A stretch of DNA of 58,648 bases, taken from Hofstenia miamia. Taxonomy: Eukaryota; Xenacoelomorpha; Acoela. The notes below the pieces were generated by a model. It had not been told where the DNA came from. It saw only the letters and a program-made list of their open reading frames with translations, and searched no databases. A program made the position numbers and the translations under genes. The stretch is from contig SCFE01000064.1 in assembly GCA_004352715.1 (NCBI GenBank), forward strand, positions 1,176,557 to 1,235,204, given 5' to 3'. Below are positions 46,236-58,004 of the stretch, piece after piece. Each line of letters starts with the position of its first letter. Position 1 is the stretch's first letter.

Positions 46236-47403
46236 TTATTCCAAGTTGAAATATGGGAACTTCATATCTGTGGTAGTGCCCCAGATGTACTTAGTTAGAG
46301 TCTCTGAAAAGATGTTGATGTTGGTAAAGGCAATCCCAAGCTTGTTAGATATCATTGCAGGAGACAGATGTCCCAAAGGGCTACTGGCACCTATTAGCCA
46401 GGCATAATATTTTTTGATGCATTTCATGGCTCTCTTGTTCTTTCCAGGCAAAATGGGGAGAGAACATGAGTGGAGAAAGCAGTTCTTCATTTTCCATGAG
46501 GCTGGACAAACTGAAATTTCATAGATGCAATGCTTGGCTAATTTTTCACAGGTGGACTTGTCTAGTGGCAACTGAAGCTGAGGCTCTTGCATCAGAAAAA
46601 TGGATGAGACCCAGATAGCTCCTCTTGATGGTATCACAGGTGGATATTTTTCAGAAAACAACTTCTCTGTGAAGTTCTGATGGTCCTTCATCTCATAGGA
46701 CAAACATATTTCCAGTAACAACTGTTCAACAGATCTGGCATATTACAAGGTCAGACTGCAGATGTTGAAAGTGGGCCACTTGATCTTGGGGCTACAGTCA
46801 GCTTTGAGCAATGTCCAGATTTCATCAATCTCTCTTAGATAGCTGCACTCTGTGAAAAGACAAAACTGATGTGACAGTAGTAAGACCAGACATATTAATG
46901 TTGTTCAATTCCAGGGTCTGTGCTTGAATTACAGAGTCAATAATAAGATGGGTTCAACAGCTAGATGATGTGTGGGTATTTTCTTATGCATGAGTAGATC
47001 AGTGTAGAACAACGTGGCTACAGAAATAACATTAGTATAGTACATACTAATAGGGCAGTAAGCATTCTTATAAAGTATGGTAAAATTCTCCATTCTAAAA
47101 TGCAAACTACAACAGCCTCTGGTATGTTGTTTTGGTATTGTTCTTTTAGAAAAATGACTAGCCAAATGCTCTTGACTTTTACCAACTGATGTCAATTTGT
47201 TCCATTGTGTTGGGCTGAAAGACCTCATCAACTCTCATAAAATAAATAAGTAGTAAACTGGAAAAATCAATGTTCACACATTCAAACATTTGGATGGTCT
47301 GCCAGTTGTTAATGAATTGACACAGGTTGTTAAGGTTGAATGCCTCATCAAACATTTTGTGGACCCTGCTGCACCAATACTGACAACTTAAACCTTTGCT
47401 CAT
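46236..47403 (-). pseudogene. N-terminal half of a decayed homologue of the long-ORF protein
   Basis: Frames in this segment match about residues 84-446 of the protein at 12216-15310. Landmarks: FDEAFNLNNL/FEEMFTLKDV, LLLIYFM/TLIYFIK, MENFTILYKN/MENVFIMNKS, SVEQLLLEI/SVEMTLLEI, AIWVSSI/SIWILSI, YEISVCP/YEIAISP, KKYY, NK.GI and KYIWGTT/KFMWGAT. There are at least three frame changes and an in-frame TAA near 46745, so it is not functional. It ends near residue 446; the C-terminal half of a similar copy starts at about 450 and lies at 24795-27022, same strand and correct order. A LINE begins just beyond its start (47461), truncating it. Confidence 0.7.
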
Positions 47404-47460
47404 TTTATAGTCATAACAGATAAATGTATTTGATGAATATCTTATTTTTATATTTAACTA

Positions 47461-48085
47461 CTGTATTACTTCCAAATGTTTCCCCAAAATATTAAAAGAA
47501 TCCCATATCACACCTGTTTATAAAAAAGGTAATCCATTGAATTGTGAAAATTACTGTCCCATATCTGTTAAAAATTCCCTGAAAAAGATTTTTGAAAAGC
47601 TGCTCTGTAAGCAAATTAATGAATATTTACAAGATAAACAAATTCTTATGGAAAATCAATTTGGTTTCAGATATAAATGTTATACTGTTAATGCTTTATT
47701 AGCATTAACTGAAAAAGTATGTCTTTGTCTTAATGAAAAGAAATGTACTGCTGTGGCATTATTAGACCTCAGCAAGGCCTTCAACAGCATAAATCATCAA
47801 ATTTTGTATCAAAAACTGAAATCCTATGGCTTTGATGTGCATAGCATTGATTTAATAAAAAGTTTCCTAAGTGAAAGAAGACAACATGTAAAAATTGTTA
47901 ATACATATTCTGATTGGTTAGTTCCTTATAATGGTGTACCACAAGGATCTATAATGGGACCCTTTATTTAACTTATATATTAATGACCTGCAGAAATACA
48001 CTGATGGTTGTACAACTTACCAATATGCAGATGACACGTGCATTGCTGTTCAGCACACCAATCCCTATGCCATATGGAGAAATTA
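47461..48085 (+). pseudogene. LINE reverse transcriptase fragment (YADD)
   Basis: Starts at SHITPVYKKG..NCENYCPIS and runs through FEKLLCKQI, NQFGF and LLDLSKAFNSINHQIL to NGVPQGSIMGP in one frame (to 47971). After a frameshift come YINDLQ and the catalytic YADD near 48030, then it ends. Jockey/CR1-like RT palm and fingers; no endonuclease or C-terminus. Confidence 0.8.
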
Positions 48086-48567
48086 ATAACATCGTTTTTG
48101 TAAATGTTGTAGCCATCTAATGGATCAATTTATCTCTAATTTGAAAATTTATATGCCAGCAAAATTAAAATTTACAATTTATGCTAACATAAAATGCCTT
48201 GTAGGAATTAATTATAGCATTCTCTTATCGAATGCTAGCAAAGCTGCTACATAAATATTTATTGTTTTGCAAAATGTATCAATAACAACCTATAAAAGCT
48301 TTTATGAGCATTTTCTAAACAGTGGATATAGTTATTTTGACATTTAAGTCTAAACAAACAAAACTGTTAATCCTATTTAAAGTATTGCAGCTACCAGATA
48401 AACTTGTTGAATGTATATAGAACAATTTTGTATATTGTGAACTATCTTGCTTTATTTGAGTTTGCGTGAAAATTACATTTAAGAATGAGGCTATTCATAA
48501 AAATATATAATTTGTGTAGCAGAATATTTAAATCAATTATTTTATGCATATTCAAACTGCAGATTAC
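48086..48567. other. AT-rich spacer
   Basis: Between the LINE fragment and the E2 LTR. Nothing recognised. Confidence 0.4.
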
Positions 48568-50303
48568 TGTAGTGAAAGCAGCTTTTTAATAATGATTCTA
48601 TAACAAGAAGTACAACTGAGAAAGGAAAATTAATCTCTTAAAAGTTATCTGAATTTCACTAATGTCTGAATTACCAAAATATAAGGTCAGACTCGAACTT
48701 GAGAAAATATATCAAAAAGCCCGATACTAAATAATTAAACACGAAAAGATTCACGATAAATGTGATATCCACAACCAAGAAGTCCTTGATCAATTACCTA
48801 CAATATCGATTAATTGAATCCTCCAATTTCTAGCAACAACACAACGTCCAATTGTGTTAAATTTTTGTACCTTACTTTCAAGTTTAAAAATAATATTTGC
48901 GAATGAAAGATTACTTTTAAAACACATTTTATTAGACTTTGTCCCCAAATCCATAATTTCTTAAATCCCTCTGAATGACTCTAACACCAGTGGTCTTTGT
49001 GTTGCAATAATTTTAGTACACAAACGTGCCAAATGGTTTCAGTTAAAAGAAAAATGTTTTCTTTCACAGAAAATAATCCCACTGAATAAAATTAAGGGAA
49101 ATAGCTGCTCGTTTTTGCAGTCTTACTTTTTCTGAAGTTTCCCTAATGGTATTTCTTTACAAACATGGTTTTAAACTATTGTATAAAGAACATGATTTAT
49201 TTAAGTGTCTCACATCCACTAATAGATTTTTACAAAACTTTCTGTTAAATACATTTCTAAAACAAATACCACAAACAGAGAAAAAGTGCTAATGTTCAAT
49301 TGAAATTCCTCTATTACTTGTTAGTTCATTTAATAGAATCTAATTACTTAAGTCAATTGCATTTAGTAGCTTCCCACAAAGATTTCTTTATACTAATAAC
49401 AAGAGAGAGGTTTTAATTCACAAAACTTGATACTTAGAGCTTTCCTAAAACTGTCATAATTTTCTCTTCAACTTTTGAAAGATTTACTCTATTAAAAGTA
49501 AATTAAAATAAAAACACAAGGCAACCATAACTTATTTATTTTACAAAAGGGAGAATGTTTAAACAAGTACCAACAACAAATTTGAATAACTATAGTCACT
49601 AGCTATATTTAAGACCCAATGAAACTTCCACTGTTAATGAATCTAGATTCTAGAACCTTATGGGTATCACAACTGCAGTTTGAAATAACCTCTAAATCTG
49701 TTAAAGGGAAAATGTGTGACTTTACTGTTACAGCTAAACCAAAACAAACTTGTAACTCTATATGAGACCAAAAATATCTTTAGCCAAGATAATTTGCGCA
49801 ATTGAGTTGAAAAATCATTGTAAGATTTTTCTATACTTCTTAGTGTGTGGGGTGGGGTCAGTCCTTTCTCTCTATTTTGCTGGTCTTTTATATCCTTTTT
49901 TACATCACTGTCTTCTGGTTGGATGTCCATTTTCATTCCAGAATTAAATTGACATTTTGGGCAAATCTGAGAATTTAATGTCACATTGATCATTCCTCTC
50001 TTTGTTTTAAGTAGTCTCTCATTATTTGGTTCTTTGTCTTTCATATTACCTCATTACTCACTTAAAAGGTTGTTTAAGCATCTCTTTTCCAAGCAATGAG
50101 CTCTTAAAATAAGGCAAGCTTCTTACAGTTTCAGTAAAATCACAATTCACAAAGCAAGTTTCAATTAAGCCTTCATTTTTTGTCAAATTAAATTTACAAA
50201 ATATAAATTTATTCTCTTTTCAAAAAGAATTAAATTTAACAATTGAACATTTTTCCAAGCAGTTTTGACTTTATGAAATTTGTAAATTTCCAATTTTATT
50301 ACA
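48568..50303 (-). repeat. 3' LTR of E2 (about 1736 bp)
   Basis: Closely similar to the E1 5' LTR (32007-33756), with the same TGTAATAAAATTGG start (50303) and CACTACA end (48568) on the minus strand. A GGCAGTGGCAAA purine-rich tract and the env gene precede it, identifying it as a 3' LTR. No primer-binding-like sequence follows, as expected for a 3' copy. Confidence 0.8.
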
Positions 50304-50464
50304 TTTGCCACTGCCAGATTTGACTTATGAATTTCAAGAAATTCTATGCAAATCTTACCACTATTACTGTAAAAGATTCCAAATTTTAAGTATCATTTTC
50401 CAATATGTCTCTATAGGATAACCACCAATAATATTTCATGCATAGTTAACTCTCTTCTTTCTTT

Positions 50465-52582
50465 TCAAGTCTTGGTTACTTGATTTAGATAAGGATAATG
50501 AACTGTTGGAAGACCTGGTGAAAATGTTCTCATGGTATGATGAATTATTGGACTATCCTCTCTTGGTGCACCTCTCAAAATGTCATTTTCTTTGATTACA
50601 CACAGTTTATCAGAATATTTGTTTCCTTTCCATTGATCATGGCCTTCATCACTTGTGACTACTACTATTTTCAAGTCTTCTTTGTGACCATGTAGATGTC
50701 TGAGTGGATTGTGCAGTATGGCATGTATTTCTTTCTTATACAGAATGCTAACAACAGAGCTTAAATTGCTCCTATGCCAGTGGTTATAAAAGGCAGAATT
50801 GAAATTTTCCAGGGTGTAAATTCCTGCAATTCTTTCAATGAAATTATTTTTGCCTTAGCCAATCTGTCTCCCAATGGTTCTGCAATTTTTCTCCACTATT
50901 CAATTGAGTCAGGACTTAAGTGATTATTAGTCTTGAGATGTACTTGAACCTCTTGAGTCAGATTTTGATGTGCTTCTGCTGTCAACAGATAGGGTTGTTT
51001 GTGCTATGCAGGGAACATGTCATATATTCCTCTCAGTGGTCTAGATATGGTAAAATCCATTTTTTAGTGTAACACTTTTCCCTTCCAATATTTGTCCACA
51101 TCCAAGCCTTATAATACAGGCTCTGCAAGCTGGAATTCTATTTGGCATATATTTCTTTTTGATAGAGCTATTCAACAAAAATTTTGTACTAATCAGTGAA
51201 ATGAAAAGCCACCTGCCATAACCTAGGTTCTTAGCATTCTCTTCAAGAATGTGTGATATAACTTTTGTTTTGCATAATTCAAAAATTTGTGTTTCCATCC
51301 CATAGTATAGAGAGACTAAACATGAACTGGCTTTATTTCAGTAAGTTGGAAACCCCTGTTTACAAATTCTTAATGACCCACCTTTGCAAAATTTTAATGT
51401 CTCAGAGTCTCATTCTGTGAACATCCCATTATCTCTACTGACCACTAAGTATGGGGTATCTAACTCCCCTGTTGTAAACATCCTTCCATCTGGAGATGCC
51501 ATTGGAAGTGAAGTTGCATGATACACATAGAATTGTTGACTCATAGAGTTGAATGGAATTCCCATCCTTACATGAAGCCCATATGTTGTGACATACACAG
51601 AATTTACATGTTTGGATTGATAGTAAGCTAGGATTTGTTTTGTTGTTAAGGTTGGAGATAAGCATGTCTCCCTCTGAAGTTCTTCTTGAGCTAAAACTTC
51701 TACCAACTTTTTAAGATCTTTTGGAGAAACTAACCCAGGTGGAAGATAGCCTTCTGTAAGAGATGGTATCACTTGAAGTAACAAAGCTGTATAATTCTGG
51801 AGCCCTATCCTGAATGATTTCAAACCCATAAATTTTGCACTTAAATGAGCTGTCCAATTAATTTGGTCTAAGTACAGGTTGATGTATTTGCAGTGAAAAC
51901 TGGCTACATTCAGAATCATAGCTTGTAGTTTGTGTAATGTTTCTATAATTTTCTTCTCCTCTTTCCACAATTTTTTTAACTCTGTTGCTACCAACACAAA
52001 TTTCTCGTCAGTTTGAGTGCTTAGGAGATTTATGTCTTGGGTATGTTGATTGGTGCCTGCTAATAGCTCCTTGACCTTTTCTTTCAGCTGCTCTGTTTGT
52101 TCACACTTTCATAGCCAGCATTTGATGGGTTCTGCCATAGTAGCTCCAATTCCCATGGTCCCCAGGATTCTCACAACTGCTAAACTTACCACTGCTCTGC
52201 AACTGTGAGGAGGGTAAGATTGCATCCTGGATTCTGGCAAACTTTCCAGAATTAACATTTTGGCTTGAATTTTCATTTCTATCAGTTCCCTTTCAATCTC
52301 TTGTCCTTCTTTATTTATGAGATGCACCAACCAATTTACTATGCCTTCTCATTCTGATTCTTTCTTCACACAGGTTTCTTGTTTACCCTCAAGATTCAGT
52401 TGAAACTCGGGCATTTTTCTAACTATCTCTTGTGAAAAATTCACTGCTGGAAAAGGTATTAAAAATTTGATCATTTTCCAATGTTCTGTTTGTGTGACTT
52501 TGAATTGCTGATTAAACAAAATTCCATTCTCTATCTGTCCCACTATCTGTAGCCATGTCAAACTGTAGGATATGATTTTCAT
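50465..52582 (-). pseudogene. env: E2 env, errantivirus/F-protein-like (broken)
   Basis: Shows the order of a class I-like fusion glycoprotein of the Gypsy-errantivirus/baculovirus-F type: an N-terminal surface-type segment (52582-52349); a hydrophobic Gly/Val-rich candidate fusion peptide at 52201-52130; a charged coiled-coil-like stretch (about 52100-51900); a long extracellular region with LPPGLVSPKDL and FYVYHA..LP motifs (51800-51500); a Cys-bearing region (51298-51041); and a membrane anchor near 50811-50725 (WKISILPFITTGIGA). Breaks: in-frame stops near 52109, 51410 and 50765, and frameshifts near 52345, 51300 and 51040. The 3' LTR of the same family follows. It is not functional as it stands. 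Confidence 0.7.
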
Positions 52583-53265
52583 GAGAGTAGATATCCTAAA
52601 TTATAAGATCATTGCGTGACTTAGACATCTTCCTTAATTAGTAATTGAAACTGTACTCATTACTAATGTGACATAATCCATCAAACTATCATGATTGGTC
52701 AAGATGAGAGAAAAAGATTAAGGAAACAAAGACTAAATTTATTATTGATTATAATGATTAAATTGTAAATCATGATAGGATTGATTATTTTCACTTTGTA
52801 AATGTTTTGTGCAATTATATCTAAAATTATACTCGACGGTATTTTGACAAAACAAAAGATGATCAAACAGCATAGTCAAATTAAAGCTGACGTTGCGTAA
52901 AATTAGCAGAAATATTAAAGCGAGGGAAAAACTGTCAACAAGAAAGATTAACAGGTACTTGTCGAGTATTTAGTTGTTTATCACCAAGTGCTATAAATAT
53001 AATGAATAGGATGTAATTAATGATGAGCAAATCTACTTTGGATTCATTTTCTTTTGTCAGGTTATTTTATATATTCTGATGGAAAGCTAAACGTCTACAA
53101 GCTAGGGTAATTGTATGGTGGTTCCCACATCCGGTTAAAGGTATGCTGGAGCAGGTTCCAAAACAGGGTTTCAAATAGGAGTCTGTACATCCATTGAGAC
53201 GACTGAGGGCGTGATTATCATATTATCATTACAATTTTTTTAACAACAAAAAATCTTGCTGGTAC

Positions 53266-53337
53266 ATAGCGACATATATAAATTTTGCGATGCGTACATA
53301 GCGACATACATAATTTTTTAAGCGTACATAGCGACAT
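53266..53337. repeat. Minisatellite GCGTACATAGCGACATA (three units)
   Basis: Three direct copies of about 17-30 bases containing (GCG)TACATAGCGACATA separated by AT-rich spacers. Found only in this LTR copy. Confidence 0.6.
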
Positions 53338-53518
53338 AGTATATACATATCTATATAGTAAGTTGCTAAAAGAAAATTCAAAATAAAAACATATTAGGCC
53401 ATGTCTCAGACTACTTTAAAGAACTTATCTAGATGTAATTTTTAATTTGCAATCGAATGCACTAGGTGCAAAGTTTATACGATAAATATTCGCTAAAATT
53501 TTATCTATTATTCTCTAA

Positions 53519-53539
53519 TATATATATATATATATATAT
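53519..53539. repeat. (TA)n microsatellite at gap edge
   Basis: TA run reaching the start of the 1000-N gap; the repeat probably stopped the assembly here. Confidence 0.75.
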
Positions 53540-54539
53540 NNNNNNNNNNNNNNNNNNNNNNNNNNNNNNNNNNNNNNNNNNNNNNNNNNNNNNNNNNNNN
53601 NNNNNNNNNNNNNNNNNNNNNNNNNNNNNNNNNNNNNNNNNNNNNNNNNNNNNNNNNNNNNNNNNNNNNNNNNNNNNNNNNNNNNNNNNNNNNNNNNNNN
53701 NNNNNNNNNNNNNNNNNNNNNNNNNNNNNNNNNNNNNNNNNNNNNNNNNNNNNNNNNNNNNNNNNNNNNNNNNNNNNNNNNNNNNNNNNNNNNNNNNNNN
53801 NNNNNNNNNNNNNNNNNNNNNNNNNNNNNNNNNNNNNNNNNNNNNNNNNNNNNNNNNNNNNNNNNNNNNNNNNNNNNNNNNNNNNNNNNNNNNNNNNNNN
53901 NNNNNNNNNNNNNNNNNNNNNNNNNNNNNNNNNNNNNNNNNNNNNNNNNNNNNNNNNNNNNNNNNNNNNNNNNNNNNNNNNNNNNNNNNNNNNNNNNNNN
54001 NNNNNNNNNNNNNNNNNNNNNNNNNNNNNNNNNNNNNNNNNNNNNNNNNNNNNNNNNNNNNNNNNNNNNNNNNNNNNNNNNNNNNNNNNNNNNNNNNNNN
54101 NNNNNNNNNNNNNNNNNNNNNNNNNNNNNNNNNNNNNNNNNNNNNNNNNNNNNNNNNNNNNNNNNNNNNNNNNNNNNNNNNNNNNNNNNNNNNNNNNNNN
54201 NNNNNNNNNNNNNNNNNNNNNNNNNNNNNNNNNNNNNNNNNNNNNNNNNNNNNNNNNNNNNNNNNNNNNNNNNNNNNNNNNNNNNNNNNNNNNNNNNNNN
54301 NNNNNNNNNNNNNNNNNNNNNNNNNNNNNNNNNNNNNNNNNNNNNNNNNNNNNNNNNNNNNNNNNNNNNNNNNNNNNNNNNNNNNNNNNNNNNNNNNNNN
54401 NNNNNNNNNNNNNNNNNNNNNNNNNNNNNNNNNNNNNNNNNNNNNNNNNNNNNNNNNNNNNNNNNNNNNNNNNNNNNNNNNNNNNNNNNNNNNNNNNNNN
54501 NNNNNNNNNNNNNNNNNNNNNNNNNNNNNNNNNNNNNNN
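53540..54539. other. Assembly gap (1000 N)
   Basis: Exactly 1000 N, a placeholder. Confidence 0.99.
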
Positions 54540-54603
54540 GTCTTTATATGGTTAATTTTGACAAGAACATTTCTATAAGTGAAATATAGACAAATTTGAC
54601 CAG

Positions 54604-54846
54604 GAAATTGGTTTGATTGGACCAGGAGAAGGATGTTTAACAAACATATTTGAATATTTATTTGGAAGTATTCAATGTTGTCATACACATTCAATTCTCC
54701 ACGACAGTTATGGTCGATTTTACAATGAATATGGATTGGGTAGGGGCTATTGTTATGCTATTAAAAGTACTGGTAATTTCTTAAAGAAAAGCCCTTTGTT
54801 AGGACATCTGACAGGTTTTATGTTTTGCTTAAGAAATAGAGTGTAA
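54604..54846 (+). CDS. Orphan terminal-exon-like ORF, Gly/Cys/aromatic-rich
   Basis: About 80 codons from a plausible splice acceptor (TTTGACCAG at 54603) to TAA at 54844-54846. An in-frame TGA lies shortly upstream, so the exon cannot extend far. The composition is strikingly protein-like: GPGEGCL, then FGSIQCCHTH, ILHDSYGRFYNEYGLGRGYCY and LLGHLTGFMFCL elements. The HDSYG and the preceding GPG recall the catalytic and calcium-loop motifs of phospholipase A2-like domains, but spacing and cysteines differ, so this is only a suggestion. The upstream exons would be in the gap. Confidence 0.4.
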   Translation, partial: EIGLIGPGEGCLTNIFEYLFGSIQCCHTHSILHDSYGRFYNEYGLGRGYCYAIKSTGNFLKKSPLLGHLTGFMFCLRNRV

Positions 54847-55443
54847 TTAAAGGAGAAGCATTGAATTTTATCTAAAAATTTTGAAGAACAAGTGGTTACA
54901 GGAATTCTTGGGATGTCTGTAAAAGGCAGGTTTTCTAAAAAATGCAAAAAATTGCTCAAAAACATATTGTTACATAGTTGAAATGGGGGTATAATTGAAT
55001 AATTATTTATACGGGTATGGCTGTAGTTTTTTTTCCCCCTGGCCATAAAATCCAAAATTTCTAAAAAACGCCTTTTTTCTTATCAAAATCAATAGAAAAG
55101 TGTAAAAAGTTATTGAAAACTAATCATTATTAGAAACCCATATATATACAACCCTATATTTTATTACTACTATTTGTGTAGCCCAAATTTGCACATATTT
55201 ATAAAAAATACCCAAAGCTACAACATCAGCTTGCTCAAAATTAAAGTATTTATACTCTAGGAATGAAAATAATCCTTATGGTATTATAAAGTAATTTTGT
55301 TGAATTTTTACCACAATTTTAAGGGTATATTGTATATTTTATTTTGTGTAATTTTCTCTATTCATTACTTATATTTGCGAATTAAAGCATTATCACAGTT
55401 GCAATAGAGTTCATGAACCATCGAATTTGCAAATAGCCAAACC
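54847..55443. other. AT-rich spacer
   Basis: No gene or repeat boundary recognised between the orphan exon and the LINE fragment. Confidence 0.4.
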
Positions 55444-57045
55444 TTGATTGAATATTTTATGGTTTCAGAAAATGAATCTTTGTATAAATATATGTGTTCT
55501 GAATTTCCCTACTCTGACCACTGCCTTATAATAGCTTATTTTAAGAAGCAAAAAATTAACAACCCAACTAAATCTTTGATAAAAATAAGAGAAAAATCAG
55601 AAGGAAATGTCTTAAAACTTATAATTTAAAAACCGATCATTGGAAGAGAATTTACTCTTCACAAACACCAAGTGAAATGTTTAGCAACTTTAATAAAATT
55701 CTTTTATTCTATTTAGATATTTGTTGCCCTGAAAGGAAAATTTTTCCTCAGAAAAAATTTGATGTATCTAAAAAAGTTTCTAAGCCATGGATTGATCCAA
55801 AATGCTTAGAGGTAATTGAACAAAAGAAATCTAAATGGAAGGAATACTAAAATTCTGAAACTGCAAAAAATTATTATGCTTATAAAAGTGCACGTAATGT
55901 GTGCAATATTTACATACGAAAAGCCTACCACAAATATTGCTGTTCTGAATATCAACACATTTCTTCTCCAAAATGTAGGTGGGATTTTATAGTTTATTGA
56001 ATAGAAAACAAATAAAAAATCGAAAAAATATACTATAATGGAAAGTGAATCACAAACAATAAAGTCATGAGTAACATATTTAATGAAGTATTTTGCAACT
56101 TTGGCAATGTTAATGGAGTAAATACTCCCTTTAGGATCAATCAAATTCAACCTATAGCCCCGCCCTTCTCTTTCAGATTCGTGATTAAGTTTGAAATGAT
56201 CAAATCTATTCAATCTTTAAAATACAAATCTAGTGGTCCCTCCATTATACCAACTTGGTCTCTAAAAATTGCTCTAGATAAAATAGCTGAGCTACTTTCA
56301 TACATCATAAACGCGTGCATTAGACAATTGAGTTTTCCTGACCAATTAAAATTGGCAAATATTACTCCATTATTTAAAAAAGATGACCCAAATAATTGTT
56401 CAAACTATAGACTTCTTTTCAATCAAATTAACGAACATTTATGTAGACATAATCTTTACTCTCAAAATCAATATGGTTTTCGTATATATATTTCTACAAA
56501 TGATGCTTTGTTAACAGCTACTGAAAATTGGAGAAATAGCATAAATATAGATGAGTGTTCAGCAGATGCATTACATTGAAATTTAATGACGCATACATAG
56601 AACAAGCTAATTCTTTTAAATTTTTAGGCATCATTTTTGATTCTCAACTTAATTTTACGAAACAAATAACTAGTGTTATTAAGAAAATGGCTATTTCAAT
56701 TAAGCTCGTAGCAATGTATAACAACCGCTTCCAACCACAGCAAAATTCAATTAATTCACACATTAATACTAAGTCACTTTAATTATAGAAACATACTGTA
56801 TACTGACATAAATCAACAGCTTTTGAATAAATTCAATGTGCAAATAAAATGAGCTATAAAAATAGCAGTTAATCTTATTTATTACAGAAGTCAAGAAATT
56901 AACAAAAACTTTTCTAAATCCACAATGCATTATTTATAAAAATACATTAACTACTTTTTTTAAAGTATTTAATAATATTGTTCCATACAACAATAGTAGT
57001 GTAAGAAAGGCATTGGAGGTTACACAAACTGACATTTTGACCTCT
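55444..57045 (+). pseudogene. LINE fragment: endonuclease end, broken RT
   Basis: Begins with the end of an APE-type endonuclease (EFPYSDHCLI) and the following linker (PWIDPKCLEVIEQKK, SARNVCNIYI) in shifting frames. The RT N-terminal part (56067-56579; SSGPSIIP, ITPLFKKDDPNNCSNYR, NQYGFR) has a deletion of about 20 residues after YR. The catalytic palm is deleted between 56575 and 56590, where it jumps to the thumb (NSFKFLGIIFDSQLNF). The C-terminal part decays to about 57040. A Jockey/CR1-like LINE, inactive. Confidence 0.75.
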
Positions 57046-58003
57046 AGTGATTCACGGATATTGGAGGAGTGTTTTTTAGTGACTCACCGCTTGATTGACA
57101 GATGACTAATAGGTTTTCAGTGACGTCACATACTTGACTAATGAATTTCTGACAGGTTGCGATAACTCGCAAAGTGCTTTCTTGACAGCTTGGGGGTAAC
57201 TGGCTGACAGTTCGCTAATAGCTTTTTAATTAGTGCATCATATTTGGGCCTATTTACGTGATTCATGTTCAAATTTAATTTACCTTGTTTGATATAGTGA
57301 CTAATTTTTGTTAATATGCATGCATAACACTGCATTTTGTAAAATATTCCTTGTTATCACACATTTCGTTTTCGTCAATACGCCATCATGTTTTAACCCA
57401 TTATGTTTTCTAACCAATGACTGATTTTCTTAATTTTACATGTATTTTCTTGGGTATACGTAAAATATTAAACTAATTTTCCATTACATGTAAAGGCTAC
57501 AGAACGCAATGACAAGCCACGCATATCATATTTTCCATAATTTCGAAAAGGTTATACATACAATGTAATTTGGGAAAACTTTCAAAACCGGATTTGTCAA
57601 AATTCATTGTGTACTCCGTTTTATCATACCATGTTTTTCCAACCAATAATTCCTTTTCATAAATTCAAATGTATTTCCATTGGCTGGTCAATCTATATAT
57701 CCACTTCATTTCATTGGATAAAATCATTATTTTTCTACTACACAATTTTGTCTCTCACTTTTGGCAATGTCTGTTGAAACACTAGCATCCAGTTTGTTGA
57801 CCAGTCTAATTGATGATCTATTCAGAACGCCACCATCTTTGCATGGTTATAACGCCCTAACACAAGAGATGATGATCACACCACCTGCGCCAGTAAAAGA
57901 AAAATGCAAGGCTCAACACAAACGAAGCAGTCCTACAGTCAATAACAATGCGATTATCTCCCCCACCTCCAACATGGACGAGGACGACAATGTTTTACAA
58001 TGC
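57046..58003. repeat. Exact copy of 18467-19424
   Basis: 958 bases that appear identical, beginning where the contig at 18467 begins and ending at the single N at 58004. This is the pattern of an unmerged contig overlap. Confidence 0.85.
57767..58003 (+). CDS. Truncated copy of the small gene at 19188
   Basis: First 79 codons of the protein encoded at 19188-19742, cut by the contig end at 58004. Probably the same locus represented twice. Confidence 0.6.
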
Positions 58004-58004
58004 N
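58004..58004. other. Single-N contig join
   Basis: The left contig ends inside the small gene; the right contig starts in LTR-like sequence, so the join is not continuous. Confidence 0.8.

Larger units (their letters stand above)
52667..53539 (+). repeat. LTR of the long-ORF family, truncated by gap
   Basis: Begins TGTGACATAATCCATCA; related to 41572-41886 and to the start of the 10901-12198 LTR in complement. CTATAAATA at about 52990 lies at the same offset as the TATA box of that LTR. Further shared points are ATGGAAAGCTAAACGT near 53080 and GGTGGTTC..., then GGTTAAAGGTATGCTGGAGCAG (also found inverted at 58627-58648). The right end is in the gap. Confidence 0.65.

Noticed and set aside
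46745-46870. Intron in the N-terminal homologue (acceptor-like TTTTCACAG)
   Set aside because: Protein similarity to the long ORF continues through the supposed intron in another frame, so a frameshift is the simpler reading.
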